NCBI GenBank assembly: GCA_902621305.1 | Contig: CACNLM010000004.1 | Span: 1-64,000 of the forward strand | Length of the DNA stretch: 64,000 bases | DNA from: an uncultured Alphaproteobacteria bacterium | GTDB taxonomy: Bacteria > Pseudomonadota > Alphaproteobacteria > HIMB59 > GCA-002718135 | Direction of reading: 5' to 3' | Shown: piece by piece, positions 45,987 through 54,282 of the stretch | How the letters are laid out: every line of letters starts with the position of its first letter | How positions within the stretch are numbered: the first letter of the stretch is position 1 | The notes under the pieces: model-generated | What the model was told of the DNA's origin: nothing | Databases searched by the model: none | What the model saw: the letters and a program-made list of their open reading frames with translations, nothing else | Position numbers and translations under genes: made by a program

Positions 45987-46918
45987 TAAATATTCTAATT
46001 ACTGAATTTTTAGATGAACAAGTTTTAAATAATTTAAATAAAGATTTTAATGTAATTTATAATGAGGAAATTTGGCAAAATAGAAATTATTTAGAAAAAG
46101 AAATACATAATTTTGATGGACTAATTGTAAGAAATAAAACAAAACTAGATAAAAGTATTTTAGAAAAAGCAGTTAATTTAAAATATATCGGAAGACTAGG
46201 AGTTGGTCTTGATAACATAGACACTGAATTCTGTAATAAAAATAATATATTTGTTCAACCTGCAACAGGTATGAATGCAGACTCTGTTGCTGAATATGTG
46301 ATTAATTCTTCTTTAATATTATTGAAAAAAACTTTTATTGTTAATGATCAGACTAGAAAAGGAAATTGGCCAAGGAATACTATTGTAACAAATGAGTTTA
46401 AAGGGAAGACATTAGGTTTAATAGGTTTTGGTTACATTGCAAAAAAGGTTTTTAAACTAGCTAACTCATTTGATATTTCAGCTATTACGTACGATCCATT
46501 TATTTCTTTAGAACAAATAGGGAGTTTCAATGTAAAAAAAGTATCTTTCAATGAGATTTTGAAGTTATCAGATATTATTTCAATACACGTGCCTTTAAGT
46601 GAAGAAACTAAATATATGTTTAATAACCAAGTTTTCTCCAAAATGGAAAAAAAACCTATTATTATTAATTCTTCAAGAGGTGGAATAATTAATGAAAGAG
46701 ATTTACTAGATGCTTACTCAAACAATATGATTTCTGGTTTTGCTTTAGATGTTTTTGAGAATGAACCTATTGACGAAGAATTTTATAAAAACATCACTAA
46801 AAATATGAATTGTATCTTAACTCCACATACAGCTGGAGTTACTGAAGAGTCAAATACCAGAGTAAGTAATTTTATAGTTGATACAACAAATAAATTTTTT
46901 CAAAGCCTTAAAGATTAA
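45983..46918 (+). CDS. slcC: D-isomer 2-hydroxyacid dehydrogenase, probable (S)-sulfolactate dehydrogenase
   Basis: The 311-residue protein has the SerA-like layout: DGLIVRNKTKLD, GRLGVGLDNIDTEFCN, NAD loop GLIGFGYIAKKVFKLA, catalytic Arg in INSSRGGIINE, Glu in DVFENEPID and His in LTPHTAGVT. Length and the start INILITEFLDEQVLN match, from memory, SlcC of Chromohalobacter, which oxidises (S)-sulfolactate to sulfopyruvate. The comDE-pfkB-slcC operon supports this over 3-phosphoglycerate dehydrogenase. It overlaps the convergent Gfo gene by 11 bases. Confidence 0.78.
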   Translation: MINILITEFLDEQVLNNLNKDFNVIYNEEIWQNRNYLEKEIHNFDGLIVRNKTKLDKSILEKAVNLKYIGRLGVGLDNIDTEFCNKNNIFVQPATGMNADSVAEYVINSSLILLKKTFIVNDQTRKGNWPRNTIVTNEFKGKTLGLIGFGYIAKKVFKLANSFDISAITYDPFISLEQIGSFNVKKVSFNEILKLSDIISIHVPLSEETKYMFNNQVFSKMEKKPIIINSSRGGIINERDLLDAYSNNMISGFALDVFENEPIDEEFYKNITKNMNCILTPHTAGVTEESNTRVSNFIVDTTNKFFQSLKD

Positions 46919-47999
46919 ATTCACTCATTTTAACTACTCTTCCTTCTTTTGCTGATATCTCAGCTGCTTGGCCCATAGCAACAGAATACAGACCATCTTT
47001 TATTGAAACTTCCGCAGGCAGCTTATTATTTATACTATTTATAAAACCTAAATGTTCATAATATGTTGATCCATGGTGATGACCAGCATCAAATATTTTT
47101 TTATCTACTGTAATATTTTCAAGAATAGGATTATTTTGATTTCTCATACCAATTCTTAAAGTAGAAGAATTTTTACCAGACCTATTAGATGGCACTCCAG
47201 TCTCTATTTTACCTAAGTTTCCAACAGCACAAAATTCCTCTTGTAAATCTGTATTTTCAGCAAACATACATAAATCTAAAGTGCTCCTTACACCATTTTT
47301 AAAATCAACAATTACAAATGCATTATCTATAATATCTGGTACTTCATTATTATAACTCTCTTCCAAATGATTTACATCTTGTCCAGCACTTGCAAATATT
47401 TTAGTTGGTTCACTTTGAATGATGAGTCTCATTAAATCAAAAAAATGACAACATTTTTCAACAAGCGTTCCGCCAGTATTTCGGGAAAATCTATTCCAAT
47501 CTCTTACTTTTTCTAAAAAAGGCTGACGATGCTCTTTTATAGTTAGCATTTTCAGATCTCCAATTTTCTTCATATGTATATATTCTGTCATTTTACTTAC
47601 AGGCAGCATATATCTGTACTCCATAGCTATCCAAATTGTACTCTTATAATTTTTAGTAATTTTTTGTAGTTCAAAACAGTCATCAACATTTGTACACATT
47701 GGTTTTTCTATTAGGAGATGTTTATTTGCTACTAAAATTTTTTTAACTACATCTATATGTGTAAAGTTTGGTGTAGAAATAATATAAGCATCCACACTAT
47801 CATCTTGAATCAAACTATCTATATTATTAAAACACTTAATACTTTTATTATTTGCTAATTCATAACTTGCTTTTATTGAATCCTCAAATGTATCACACAA
47901 AGCAACAACTTCTGCATTATCAATGATTTCAATGTTCCTAATATGCTCTCTACCCATTGCCCCGGTACCAATTATTGCATATTTAATCTTTTGATTCAT
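46908..47999 (-). CDS. Gfo/Idh/MocA-family oxidoreductase
   Basis: The 363-residue protein has the cofactor loop YAIIGTGAMGREHIRN, the IEKPMCTNVDD motif (residues ~97-107), IAMEYRYMLPVSKM and the C-terminal TLVEKCCHFFDLMRLI. It overlaps by 4 bases the fucose-isomerase-like gene that precedes it on the same strand, so the two are coupled. It probably dehydrogenates or reduces a sugar or inositol derivative. Confidence 0.86.
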   Translation of the reverse strand: MNQKIKYAIIGTGAMGREHIRNIEIIDNAEVVALCDTFEDSIKASYELANNKSIKCFNNIDSLIQDDSVDAYIISTPNFTHIDVVKKILVANKHLLIEKPMCTNVDDCFELQKITKNYKSTIWIAMEYRYMLPVSKMTEYIHMKKIGDLKMLTIKEHRQPFLEKVRDWNRFSRNTGGTLVEKCCHFFDLMRLIIQSEPTKIFASAGQDVNHLEESYNNEVPDIIDNAFVIVDFKNGVRSTLDLCMFAENTDLQEEFCAVGNLGKIETGVPSNRSGKNSSTLRIGMRNQNNPILENITVDKKIFDAGHHHGSTYYEHLGFINSINNKLPAEVSIKDGLYSVAMGQAAEISAKEGRVVKMSEFNL

Positions 48000-49369
48000 A
48001 AAGTGTATACCGGTATTTTTAATTGATTACCTAACGATAATAGATCTTCGTATATATCTCCATAAGTAAATGCAATATGATGTTCCATTCCACTAAGCAA
48101 AAATTCTTCAATCATTCTTGTAGTAGATTTACCAAATGAAACAACACCAGATGTTCCAGAAAAAGAATTTTTCTCATCCAAAACTTTTCCTTTTAAAATA
48201 AAAAATTTTAGCTTGTTATGGGATTTTGAAACTCTAAATATTGTTATCCTTCCTTTTTTAAATGCAAAATCAAACAACAGTGGTTTTTTTCTATTAGAAT
48301 GAAGAATGGCTTTAGACTTTTTTTTATTTGACATACTAATTGGTGCAAGCCCACAATGCCAAAACACAACATTATTTTTTTTATAATCTAAATCCACAAT
48401 ATCAACTAATAATGATGGTTTATTGTTAATTTGGTTAAGAATTCTACAACTAATACTCCCTAATACATCAGCTTCACATGCTGAGCTAATTTTTTTTTCA
48501 TTAAGCATAGCCATAGGACCACAAGCAGCACATCCAAATTTAGTAAACATTTCTGGCCAACATCTTATTGCAAAAGAATCAATATCTTTATCCTTCTTTA
48601 TATTTTGTAAACCATGAAAAATTGAAAGACTTTTATTTAATTCAACTGAATTTAGTTTCTCTAAACCTGAGGTATAATTATCTATGTTATTTTTTGTGTG
48701 ATTTATCTCTTCCCTTGATATTTGTTTTGATTCTGCAAATAATTTATCTAGACTTATTTTTTTAATATTTGTTTTAAGTCTATTTTTTATTTCTAACTCA
48801 TTATAATCACACGTGTAAAAACCATTTGGTCTTTCCCCCACTAATCCTAAATTTAACTTTTCAATTTTTGGAATAATATTTTTTTTATTTTTAGTGATTA
48901 CTTTTTTTAAATAATTTAAATTGCCAATGCTTTCGCGATCTACGAAATCTTTTATTTTTTCTTTAATAGTTCTAGAGTTGTTGTTAAATATTACAAATTC
49001 ACCTTTTTTATTATTTTTACCTAAAGCATGTAATGCTAAATTTACTCCACAAATAGAATTTAATCTTAATCTTTTTCCGCTTCTTGGTTCTTTTATTGAA
49101 ATAAAAAGTATTGGTTTATTAAATTCTAAGGCAAATTTTAGAATAAATTCAGCATCTGTAAATGTAGATTGAATAACTATATATTTTTCACATTCTTTAT
49201 TCTTAAAAAACTTAATTGCTTTATCTGCATCATTTTGTGATAAAATTAATTTCTCAAATTCATAAATTTTGTAATCAAGTTTTGTAAGTACCTTAGATAT
49301 AATGTTAATTTTTTGTTTAGCATACTTAATATCAAAAGTATCTCTTCCTAAACTTAAATAACCAATCAT
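47996..49369 (-). CDS. Fucose/arabinose-isomerase-fold protein, poorly characterised
   Basis: A 457-residue protein whose C-terminal half has FucI/AraA-like metal-site features: FAIRCWPEMFTKFGCAACG, ISSACEADVLGSISCRIL and FWHCGLAPISM (Glu, Asp and His candidates). The N-terminal half has a Rossmann-like pattern (IVIQSTFTDAEFILKFA). Proteins of this type are usually labelled fucose isomerase-related but are short of full FucI (about 590 residues). Sequence is very rich in lysine and asparagine. It is coupled to the following Gfo gene. Confidence 0.7.
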   Translation of the reverse strand: MIGYLSLGRDTFDIKYAKQKINIISKVLTKLDYKIYEFEKLILSQNDADKAIKFFKNKECEKYIVIQSTFTDAEFILKFALEFNKPILFISIKEPRSGKRLRLNSICGVNLALHALGKNNKKGEFVIFNNNSRTIKEKIKDFVDRESIGNLNYLKKVITKNKKNIIPKIEKLNLGLVGERPNGFYTCDYNELEIKNRLKTNIKKISLDKLFAESKQISREEINHTKNNIDNYTSGLEKLNSVELNKSLSIFHGLQNIKKDKDIDSFAIRCWPEMFTKFGCAACGPMAMLNEKKISSACEADVLGSISCRILNQINNKPSLLVDIVDLDYKKNNVVFWHCGLAPISMSNKKKSKAILHSNRKKPLLFDFAFKKGRITIFRVSKSHNKLKFFILKGKVLDEKNSFSGTSGVVSFGKSTTRMIEEFLLSGMEHHIAFTYGDIYEDLLSLGNQLKIPVYTL

Positions 49370-49435
49370 TTATTCTTCAATTTAATTATATTTTGAAATA
49401 GTAGTTTAATTTATTATTATTTAAAGGATTTTAAT

Positions 49436-50335
49436 TTGAACTCTACATTTTTAAGAAAAAATTTACTATCTTTATTAAAAATTGATAACAAAAATAATAT
49501 TTTTAAAAAAAAATTAATCTCAAAGACAAATTGGAAAAACTATGTTTTAGAGGATTGGATATTTATTAATAATAAAAAAGAAAGAATTCCTTTTTATTTT
49601 ATAAAACCAGATCAAATAAATGTTTTCCCTGCAGTTTTATATTGCCATGCTCATGGGGGTGACTATTCAATAGGAAGAAAAGAATTATTAAATGGTAGAG
49701 CAGCATTGTTATCCAATTATGCTTCTTTTTTTTTAAAAAGGAATATAGCAGTTTTATGTATTGAAATGCCAACTTTTGGAAGCAGGCAAATACCAAATGA
49801 ATCTAGTTTATCTAAATCTTTAAGTTGGAATGGAAAAAACTTATTTGGAAAAATGATTTCAGAACTATTGATAGGCGTAGATTTTCTATATGAAAATAAA
49901 TCTATAAATAAAAAAAAAATAATAACATTTGGTTTTTCTATGGGTGCAACTCATTCATATTGGGTTGCAGCTTTAGACAGAAGAATAACAGCTTCAATAC
50001 ATTTGTGTTCTTTTGCAGATCTTAGAAATTTGATTAAAAAAAATAATCATGATGGACACGGGCATTATATGACTGTACCAGGTTTATTAGAAAAATTTAG
50101 TACTTCAAAAATTGCTGGTCTTATTGCACCTAGAAATCAATTAATATGTGTAGGATTAAAAGATAAATTTACTGATTATAAATCATTTTATATTTCAAAG
50201 AATGAACTTACAAAAATTTATAGAAAAAAACAATGTGAGACTAATCTGGAATTTTGTGTCGAAAGAAAATCAGGCCATATTGAAACTTTAAAATTTAGAA
50301 AAAAAATAGCTAATTTTTTAAATAAAATTATGTAA
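49436..50335 (+). CDS. Alpha/beta hydrolase, acetyl-xylan-esterase/dienelactone-hydrolase type
   Basis: The 299-residue protein begins at a TTG with an AAAGGA ribosome site 8 bases upstream. It has an oxyanion-type strand PAVLYCHAHGGDYSIG, the nucleophile elbow GFSMGATHSYWVAALDRR, and a C-terminal catalytic His candidate in RKSGHIETL. No signal peptide, so a cytosolic esterase. It probably removes acyl groups from imported sugars, given the ABC importer just downstream. No ATG alternative nearby. Confidence 0.78.
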   Translation: MNSTFLRKNLLSLLKIDNKNNIFKKKLISKTNWKNYVLEDWIFINNKKERIPFYFIKPDQINVFPAVLYCHAHGGDYSIGRKELLNGRAALLSNYASFFLKRNIAVLCIEMPTFGSRQIPNESSLSKSLSWNGKNLFGKMISELLIGVDFLYENKSINKKKIITFGFSMGATHSYWVAALDRRITASIHLCSFADLRNLIKKNNHDGHGHYMTVPGLLEKFSTSKIAGLIAPRNQLICVGLKDKFTDYKSFYISKNELTKIYRKKQCETNLEFCVERKSGHIETLKFRKKIANFLNKIM

Positions 50336-50377
50336 AAAAATTACAAATATTTAACAATTTCTTAATATAACTAACTG

Positions 50378-50405
50378 TTGACATGAAATACATTGATTGT
50401 ATGGT
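50378..50405 (+). promoter_or_regulatory. Possible sigma-70 promoter of the third ABC importer
   Basis: A perfect TTGACA at 50378-50383 is followed after 16 bases by TATGGT at 50400-50405 (4 of 6 matches to TATAAT). A transcript starting near 50412 would have a very short leader with the GGAGG ribosome site before the ATG at 50427. The TTGACA is unusually good for this AT-rich window. Confidence 0.45.
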
Positions 50406-50426
50406 TTCCATATTAATGGAGGAATT

Positions 50427-51713
50427 ATGAAAATTTTCTTAAATTTAAAAAATAAACTATCTGTATTTGTTACAAGTTTATTTATTTTATCAACTTCATT
50501 TGCTGCTTCATCTACTAATTTATCTATTATGATGAGTGCGGATGGCCCAGAAGTTGAATTAATGGAAAGTTTAATTTCAAAATATGGATCTATCGAGCCA
50601 GATGTAAATATTGAAATTAACTTAGTAGGTTATAATGTTATTCGTGAACAGCTCCCTGTTCAATTGGAAGCAGGAACTGGACCCGATATAGGAAAAATTA
50701 CTGATCTTGGTGGTTTAAATCCATATTATGTTGATTTAACTCCATATGTTGATGTTGCTGAATGGAATAAACAATACGGTGGAGTACTACCTTGGTATAG
50801 AGCTGGTAAACCAGATGGAATATTTGGTTTTCACAATGAAATGACAGTAACTGGACCATATGTAAATCTGTCAATGTTCGAAGAAGCCGGAGTTGAAGTA
50901 CCTTCTCCTGGAGCAACTTGGGATGATTGGGCTGATGCTACAAGGCAGGTAATGGAAAACACTGGAAGTTATGCTGGTATGGTTATGGATCGTTCTGGTC
51001 ATAGAATGGCTGGACCAGCTATGTCATATGGAGCAAAATATTTTGACTCAAACGGCAACATGATTGTTGACGATGGTTTTAAAACATTTGCACAAAAAAT
51101 GGTTGATTGGCATGCTGAAGGTTTAATGCCAGCAGATATTTGGCCTGCTGTCTCCGGTTCAAAATATGCAAATGGTAACGAAATGTTTTTCAACCAAGAT
51201 GTACCTTTTTATATGTCTGGATCATGGAATGTTACAAATGTTATGAACAGTGTTGGAGATAGTTTTGAATGGACAAAAGTTCCAGTTCCTTGTGGTCCTG
51301 CTGGATGTGGTATTATGCCTGGTGGATCAGGATTTGTTGCCTTTAATCATTCTCCTAATGCGGAAGCTGCAGCAAAATTTGTTGCTTGGCTCGGAGAATA
51401 TGATCAAGCTAGACATTGGTATACTCACAGAATGGCTATTCCTGCACATGCTCAAATTCAAGCAGAAGGTATTGATTACTCTGAAGCAGGTGCAAGTGAA
51501 GCAGTTTCTAATGCACTAAACGTTTTTGCTGCTGATGCTGCAAACGCGGCCAAAGAAACTCCTCAAGCATATCAATTACAAGGAAGTAAATTTGGATTTG
51601 TTATTTATAATGCAACTACTCAATATTTAGGTGGTGTTATGAATGGAGAATATGACTTAGATACTGCAATTGAAAGAATTAAATCTGAAGTTGCAGAAAA
51701 GACTGGTCAGTAA
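50427..51713 (+). CDS. ABC transporter sugar-type substrate-binding protein (family 1)
   Basis: A 428-residue periplasmic protein with signal peptide ending STSFAAS (about residue 27-30). The ATG at 50427 follows GGAGG; an upstream TTG at 50397 would put ten non-signal residues in front and is rejected. Family-1 features are AGTGPDIGKITDLGG, PSPGATWDDWADATRQ, GMVMDRSGHRMAG and MPGGSGFVAFNHSPNAEAAAK. It delivers a sugar or sugar acid to the permeases at 51757-54282. A terminator follows its stop, suggesting excess production. Confidence 0.9.
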   Translation: MKIFLNLKNKLSVFVTSLFILSTSFAASSTNLSIMMSADGPEVELMESLISKYGSIEPDVNIEINLVGYNVIREQLPVQLEAGTGPDIGKITDLGGLNPYYVDLTPYVDVAEWNKQYGGVLPWYRAGKPDGIFGFHNEMTVTGPYVNLSMFEEAGVEVPSPGATWDDWADATRQVMENTGSYAGMVMDRSGHRMAGPAMSYGAKYFDSNGNMIVDDGFKTFAQKMVDWHAEGLMPADIWPAVSGSKYANGNEMFFNQDVPFYMSGSWNVTNVMNSVGDSFEWTKVPVPCGPAGCGIMPGGSGFVAFNHSPNAEAAAKFVAWLGEYDQARHWYTHRMAIPAHAQIQAEGIDYSEAGASEAVSNALNVFAADAANAAKETPQAYQLQGSKFGFVIYNATTQYLGGVMNGEYDLDTAIERIKSEVAEKTGQ

Positions 51714-51726
51714 AAATTATTAAATT

Positions 51727-51751
51727 AGGCCGCATTAATTGCGGCCTTTTT
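51727..51751 (+). terminator. Intrinsic terminator between binding protein and permeases
   Basis: GC-rich stem AGGCCGCA / TGCGGCCT around a TTAAT loop, followed by TTTT. It lies 13 bases after the stop and only 5 bases before the next ATG at 51757, so read-through ribosomes or transcripts must pass it. Third binding-protein gene in the window to be followed by such a hairpin. Confidence 0.92.
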
Positions 51752-51756
51752 AATTT

Positions 51757-53199
51757 ATGAATTATACAGGAAGTTTATTAGTAGGCGTTCTACTGGCATG
51801 GGTTTTTTTAGGAGGCTTTTGGCTTTTTAAAGAAAGAAAATATAAATTTTATCAAATACCTCAATTTTTTATAGATTTAGTTGGCTTACCTGTTGAACTA
51901 TCACAAAAAATATGGGGTAAGTCTGGGGTCCCATATGCACTTTTACTTCCTAATCTTTTAATATTTGGGTTTTTTACTTTCCTACCTTTAATTTTAAATT
52001 TTTGGGTATCTTTGACAGGTGGGGATTCTATTTTATTATACAAAAGACCATTTATTGGCTGGAAACATTATTTTGATATTTTTAATTGTGATTCTATTTT
52101 CAACCCTTCGACATGTTCTAATGCAGGTTATGATTTTTGGAGTTCTTTATATAATACATTTACATTCGTATTTTTTCAGGTTCCAATTATGTGTGTAGTA
52201 GCATTAACAACAGCTATAATTCTAAATAAATCTTTTGTAGGTAGAGGTTTTTGGAGAGCTGTATTCTTTTATCCTGTATTGCTTTCACCTGTCGTAATTG
52301 CAAATATTTGGACATGGGTTCTTCACCGAAAAGGTGTTTTAAATGATATGGTTGGGTCATCAGTAAAAGGAATTAATTTAATTTCTGGTAGAGCTGGTTT
52401 CGATCTTATTGTTACTGTTATTTTTGGTATTGTCTTAATTTTCGTTGTTCAAAAATTAATTAAATCAAAAAAGCAAATATCGGTATCATGGTCTTTTGTT
52501 TTTGCTACAATATTTTTCTTAATATTTATTTGGTCTAACCCCCTTTATTTATTAAGTGAGACTTTATCTGAATATAATATTTATTTTGGTCTACTTTTGA
52601 CTTTTATTTATTTATATTTAGTAATTAACGAAAGTAATTATAGTTATATAATTAGTATACTACTCTCTGTAGCGGCTTCATTATTATTACTCACCATACA
52701 ATTTGATAGTGTTTTCGATTTTGGTAAATTCAGGCCAATAAATTGGTTGGTAACACCTAAATCTGGTTGGCCTTTTTTTTGGCTAGTATTTGTATTTTGC
52801 TGGTCTCACATGGGTTTTTATATGTTAATAATTTTAGCTGGCTTACAGGCTATTCCAAAAGATTTATACGAAGCTGCAGAAATGGACGCTGCAAAACCAT
52901 CAAGAGTATTCTTTAGAATTACCTTTCCTCTTTTGATGCCAACATTTACAGTTGTTGTTGTCCTTTGTTTAATAAGAAGTTTTCAAATTTTTGATGAAGT
53001 TTATTTATTAACTGGCGGTGGACCAGGAAAAGAAACTTTTATGATGGTTCAGAACATATATGAAGAAGCTTTTACTGTCTCAGCTGGATCTTCACCAAAC
53101 TATGGTGGAGCAGCAGCAGCATCTGTATTGATGGCAATAGTAATTGGTATATTTACTTTTTTTCAGCTTTATATAACAAGAAAGCAATCAGAGCTTTAA
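51757..53199 (+). CDS. ABC sugar transporter permease (MalF/UgpA type) with extra membrane insert
   Basis: The 480-residue protein is about 170 residues longer than typical. The N-terminus adds a helix (residues ~5-24) and an amphipathic stretch; between LNDMVG (200) and INWLVTPKSGWPF (~328) lies an insert of about 120 residues with four hydrophobic segments (about 216-232, 246-262, 274-290, 297-315). An even number keeps the topology. The EAA loop is AIPKDLYEAAEMDAAKPSRV. Channel subunit of the importer with the gene that follows by 6 bases. Confidence 0.9.
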   Translation: MNYTGSLLVGVLLAWVFLGGFWLFKERKYKFYQIPQFFIDLVGLPVELSQKIWGKSGVPYALLLPNLLIFGFFTFLPLILNFWVSLTGGDSILLYKRPFIGWKHYFDIFNCDSIFNPSTCSNAGYDFWSSLYNTFTFVFFQVPIMCVVALTTAIILNKSFVGRGFWRAVFFYPVLLSPVVIANIWTWVLHRKGVLNDMVGSSVKGINLISGRAGFDLIVTVIFGIVLIFVVQKLIKSKKQISVSWSFVFATIFFLIFIWSNPLYLLSETLSEYNIYFGLLLTFIYLYLVINESNYSYIISILLSVAASLLLLTIQFDSVFDFGKFRPINWLVTPKSGWPFFWLVFVFCWSHMGFYMLIILAGLQAIPKDLYEAAEMDAAKPSRVFFRITFPLLMPTFTVVVVLCLIRSFQIFDEVYLLTGGGPGKETFMMVQNIYEEAFTVSAGSSPNYGGAAAASVLMAIVIGIFTFFQLYITRKQSEL

Positions 53200-53205
53200 A
53201 ATCAG

Positions 53206-54282
53206 ATGTCAAAAAAAATATATAAATTTCTTACCGCTACTAAGGGTTCTAAAAATAATGGTCGAATAGGAATGCAAGATATTATCTCTTATATTTATTT
53301 GTTTTTTGGCTTTGTAATAATATTTTTGCCGGTAACTTGGACACTATTAAGTTCATTTAAATCTAAAGAGTCATTAGAAAAATTTGATACTAGAGTAATG
53401 CCCTACGAACAAGTAACATCAATTGTAGAAGGTATAGGCGAAAAATTTCTTTATGAAATTCCTTCAGAGAATAATAAAGTTGTTTTTAAAGCAGGACCAA
53501 CAAAAAAACTAACTAAGGTAGCAACAATTGAAAACCCTGATGAAGTTTTTGAGATTGAAAAAAAGAAACTTACACCCAAAGAGGATGTTCGAATTTCAAT
53601 TGAAAATTATTTGGATCCAATATTAAGGATAAATGGACAAGAAAGATTTTTATTCTTTACATATTTTTTTAACAGTATTTTCATTACCGTAGTTGCAACT
53701 GCAATAACTCTTATAATTAATTCTATGGCTGCTTTTGCATTATCAAAATACGAATTTAAAGGCAGACTTACATTTACACTATTAATTGTAGCAACGTTGT
53801 TAGTTCCTTCAACTATAATTTTAGTAGCTTTATTTTTTGTAGTTTGGTCTTTTGGAATATTTGGATCACTTTGGGGAGTAATTATACCCGCAGCTGCCAC
53901 ACCAACAGGTGTTTTCTTATTAAGACAATATATGTTAACTATTCCCAATGAACTTCTTGAAGCTGCAAGGATGGACGCTGCATCTGAGTGGAGAATCTAT
54001 TGGAGAATAATCATGCCATTATCTTTACCAGCTTTGTCAGTTTTAGCCATATTAAGTATTATATGGAGATGGAATGACTTCCTATGGCCATTAATTGTTC
54101 TAATATCAGATCCTCAACAACATACTTTGCAAATTGGTTTGACTACTTTTGCTGGGGAATTTGATACTGATTATAATTATATCTTAGCAATGACAGTCAC
54201 AACTTTAATTCCTGTAACTATAGTATTTGCTTACCTCCAAAAATATATAACAACTGGTATTGCAACTACAGGACTCAAATAA
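53206..54282 (+). CDS. ABC sugar transporter permease (MalG/UgpE type)
   Basis: The 358-residue protein has a first helix (YIYLFFGFVIIFLPVTWTLL), a long hydrophilic insert of about 90 residues (SIVEGIGEKFLYEIP ... FEIEKKKLTPKED) before the membrane domain, and the EAA loop TIPNELLEAARMDAASEWRIY. The insert is presumably periplasmic. Its stop overlaps the ATPase start by one base. Confidence 0.9.
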   Translation: MSKKIYKFLTATKGSKNNGRIGMQDIISYIYLFFGFVIIFLPVTWTLLSSFKSKESLEKFDTRVMPYEQVTSIVEGIGEKFLYEIPSENNKVVFKAGPTKKLTKVATIENPDEVFEIEKKKLTPKEDVRISIENYLDPILRINGQERFLFFTYFFNSIFITVVATAITLIINSMAAFALSKYEFKGRLTFTLLIVATLLVPSTIILVALFFVVWSFGIFGSLWGVIIPAAATPTGVFLLRQYMLTIPNELLEAARMDAASEWRIYWRIIMPLSLPALSVLAILSIIWRWNDFLWPLIVLISDPQQHTLQIGLTTFAGEFDTDYNYILAMTVTTLIPVTIVFAYLQKYITTGIATTGLK

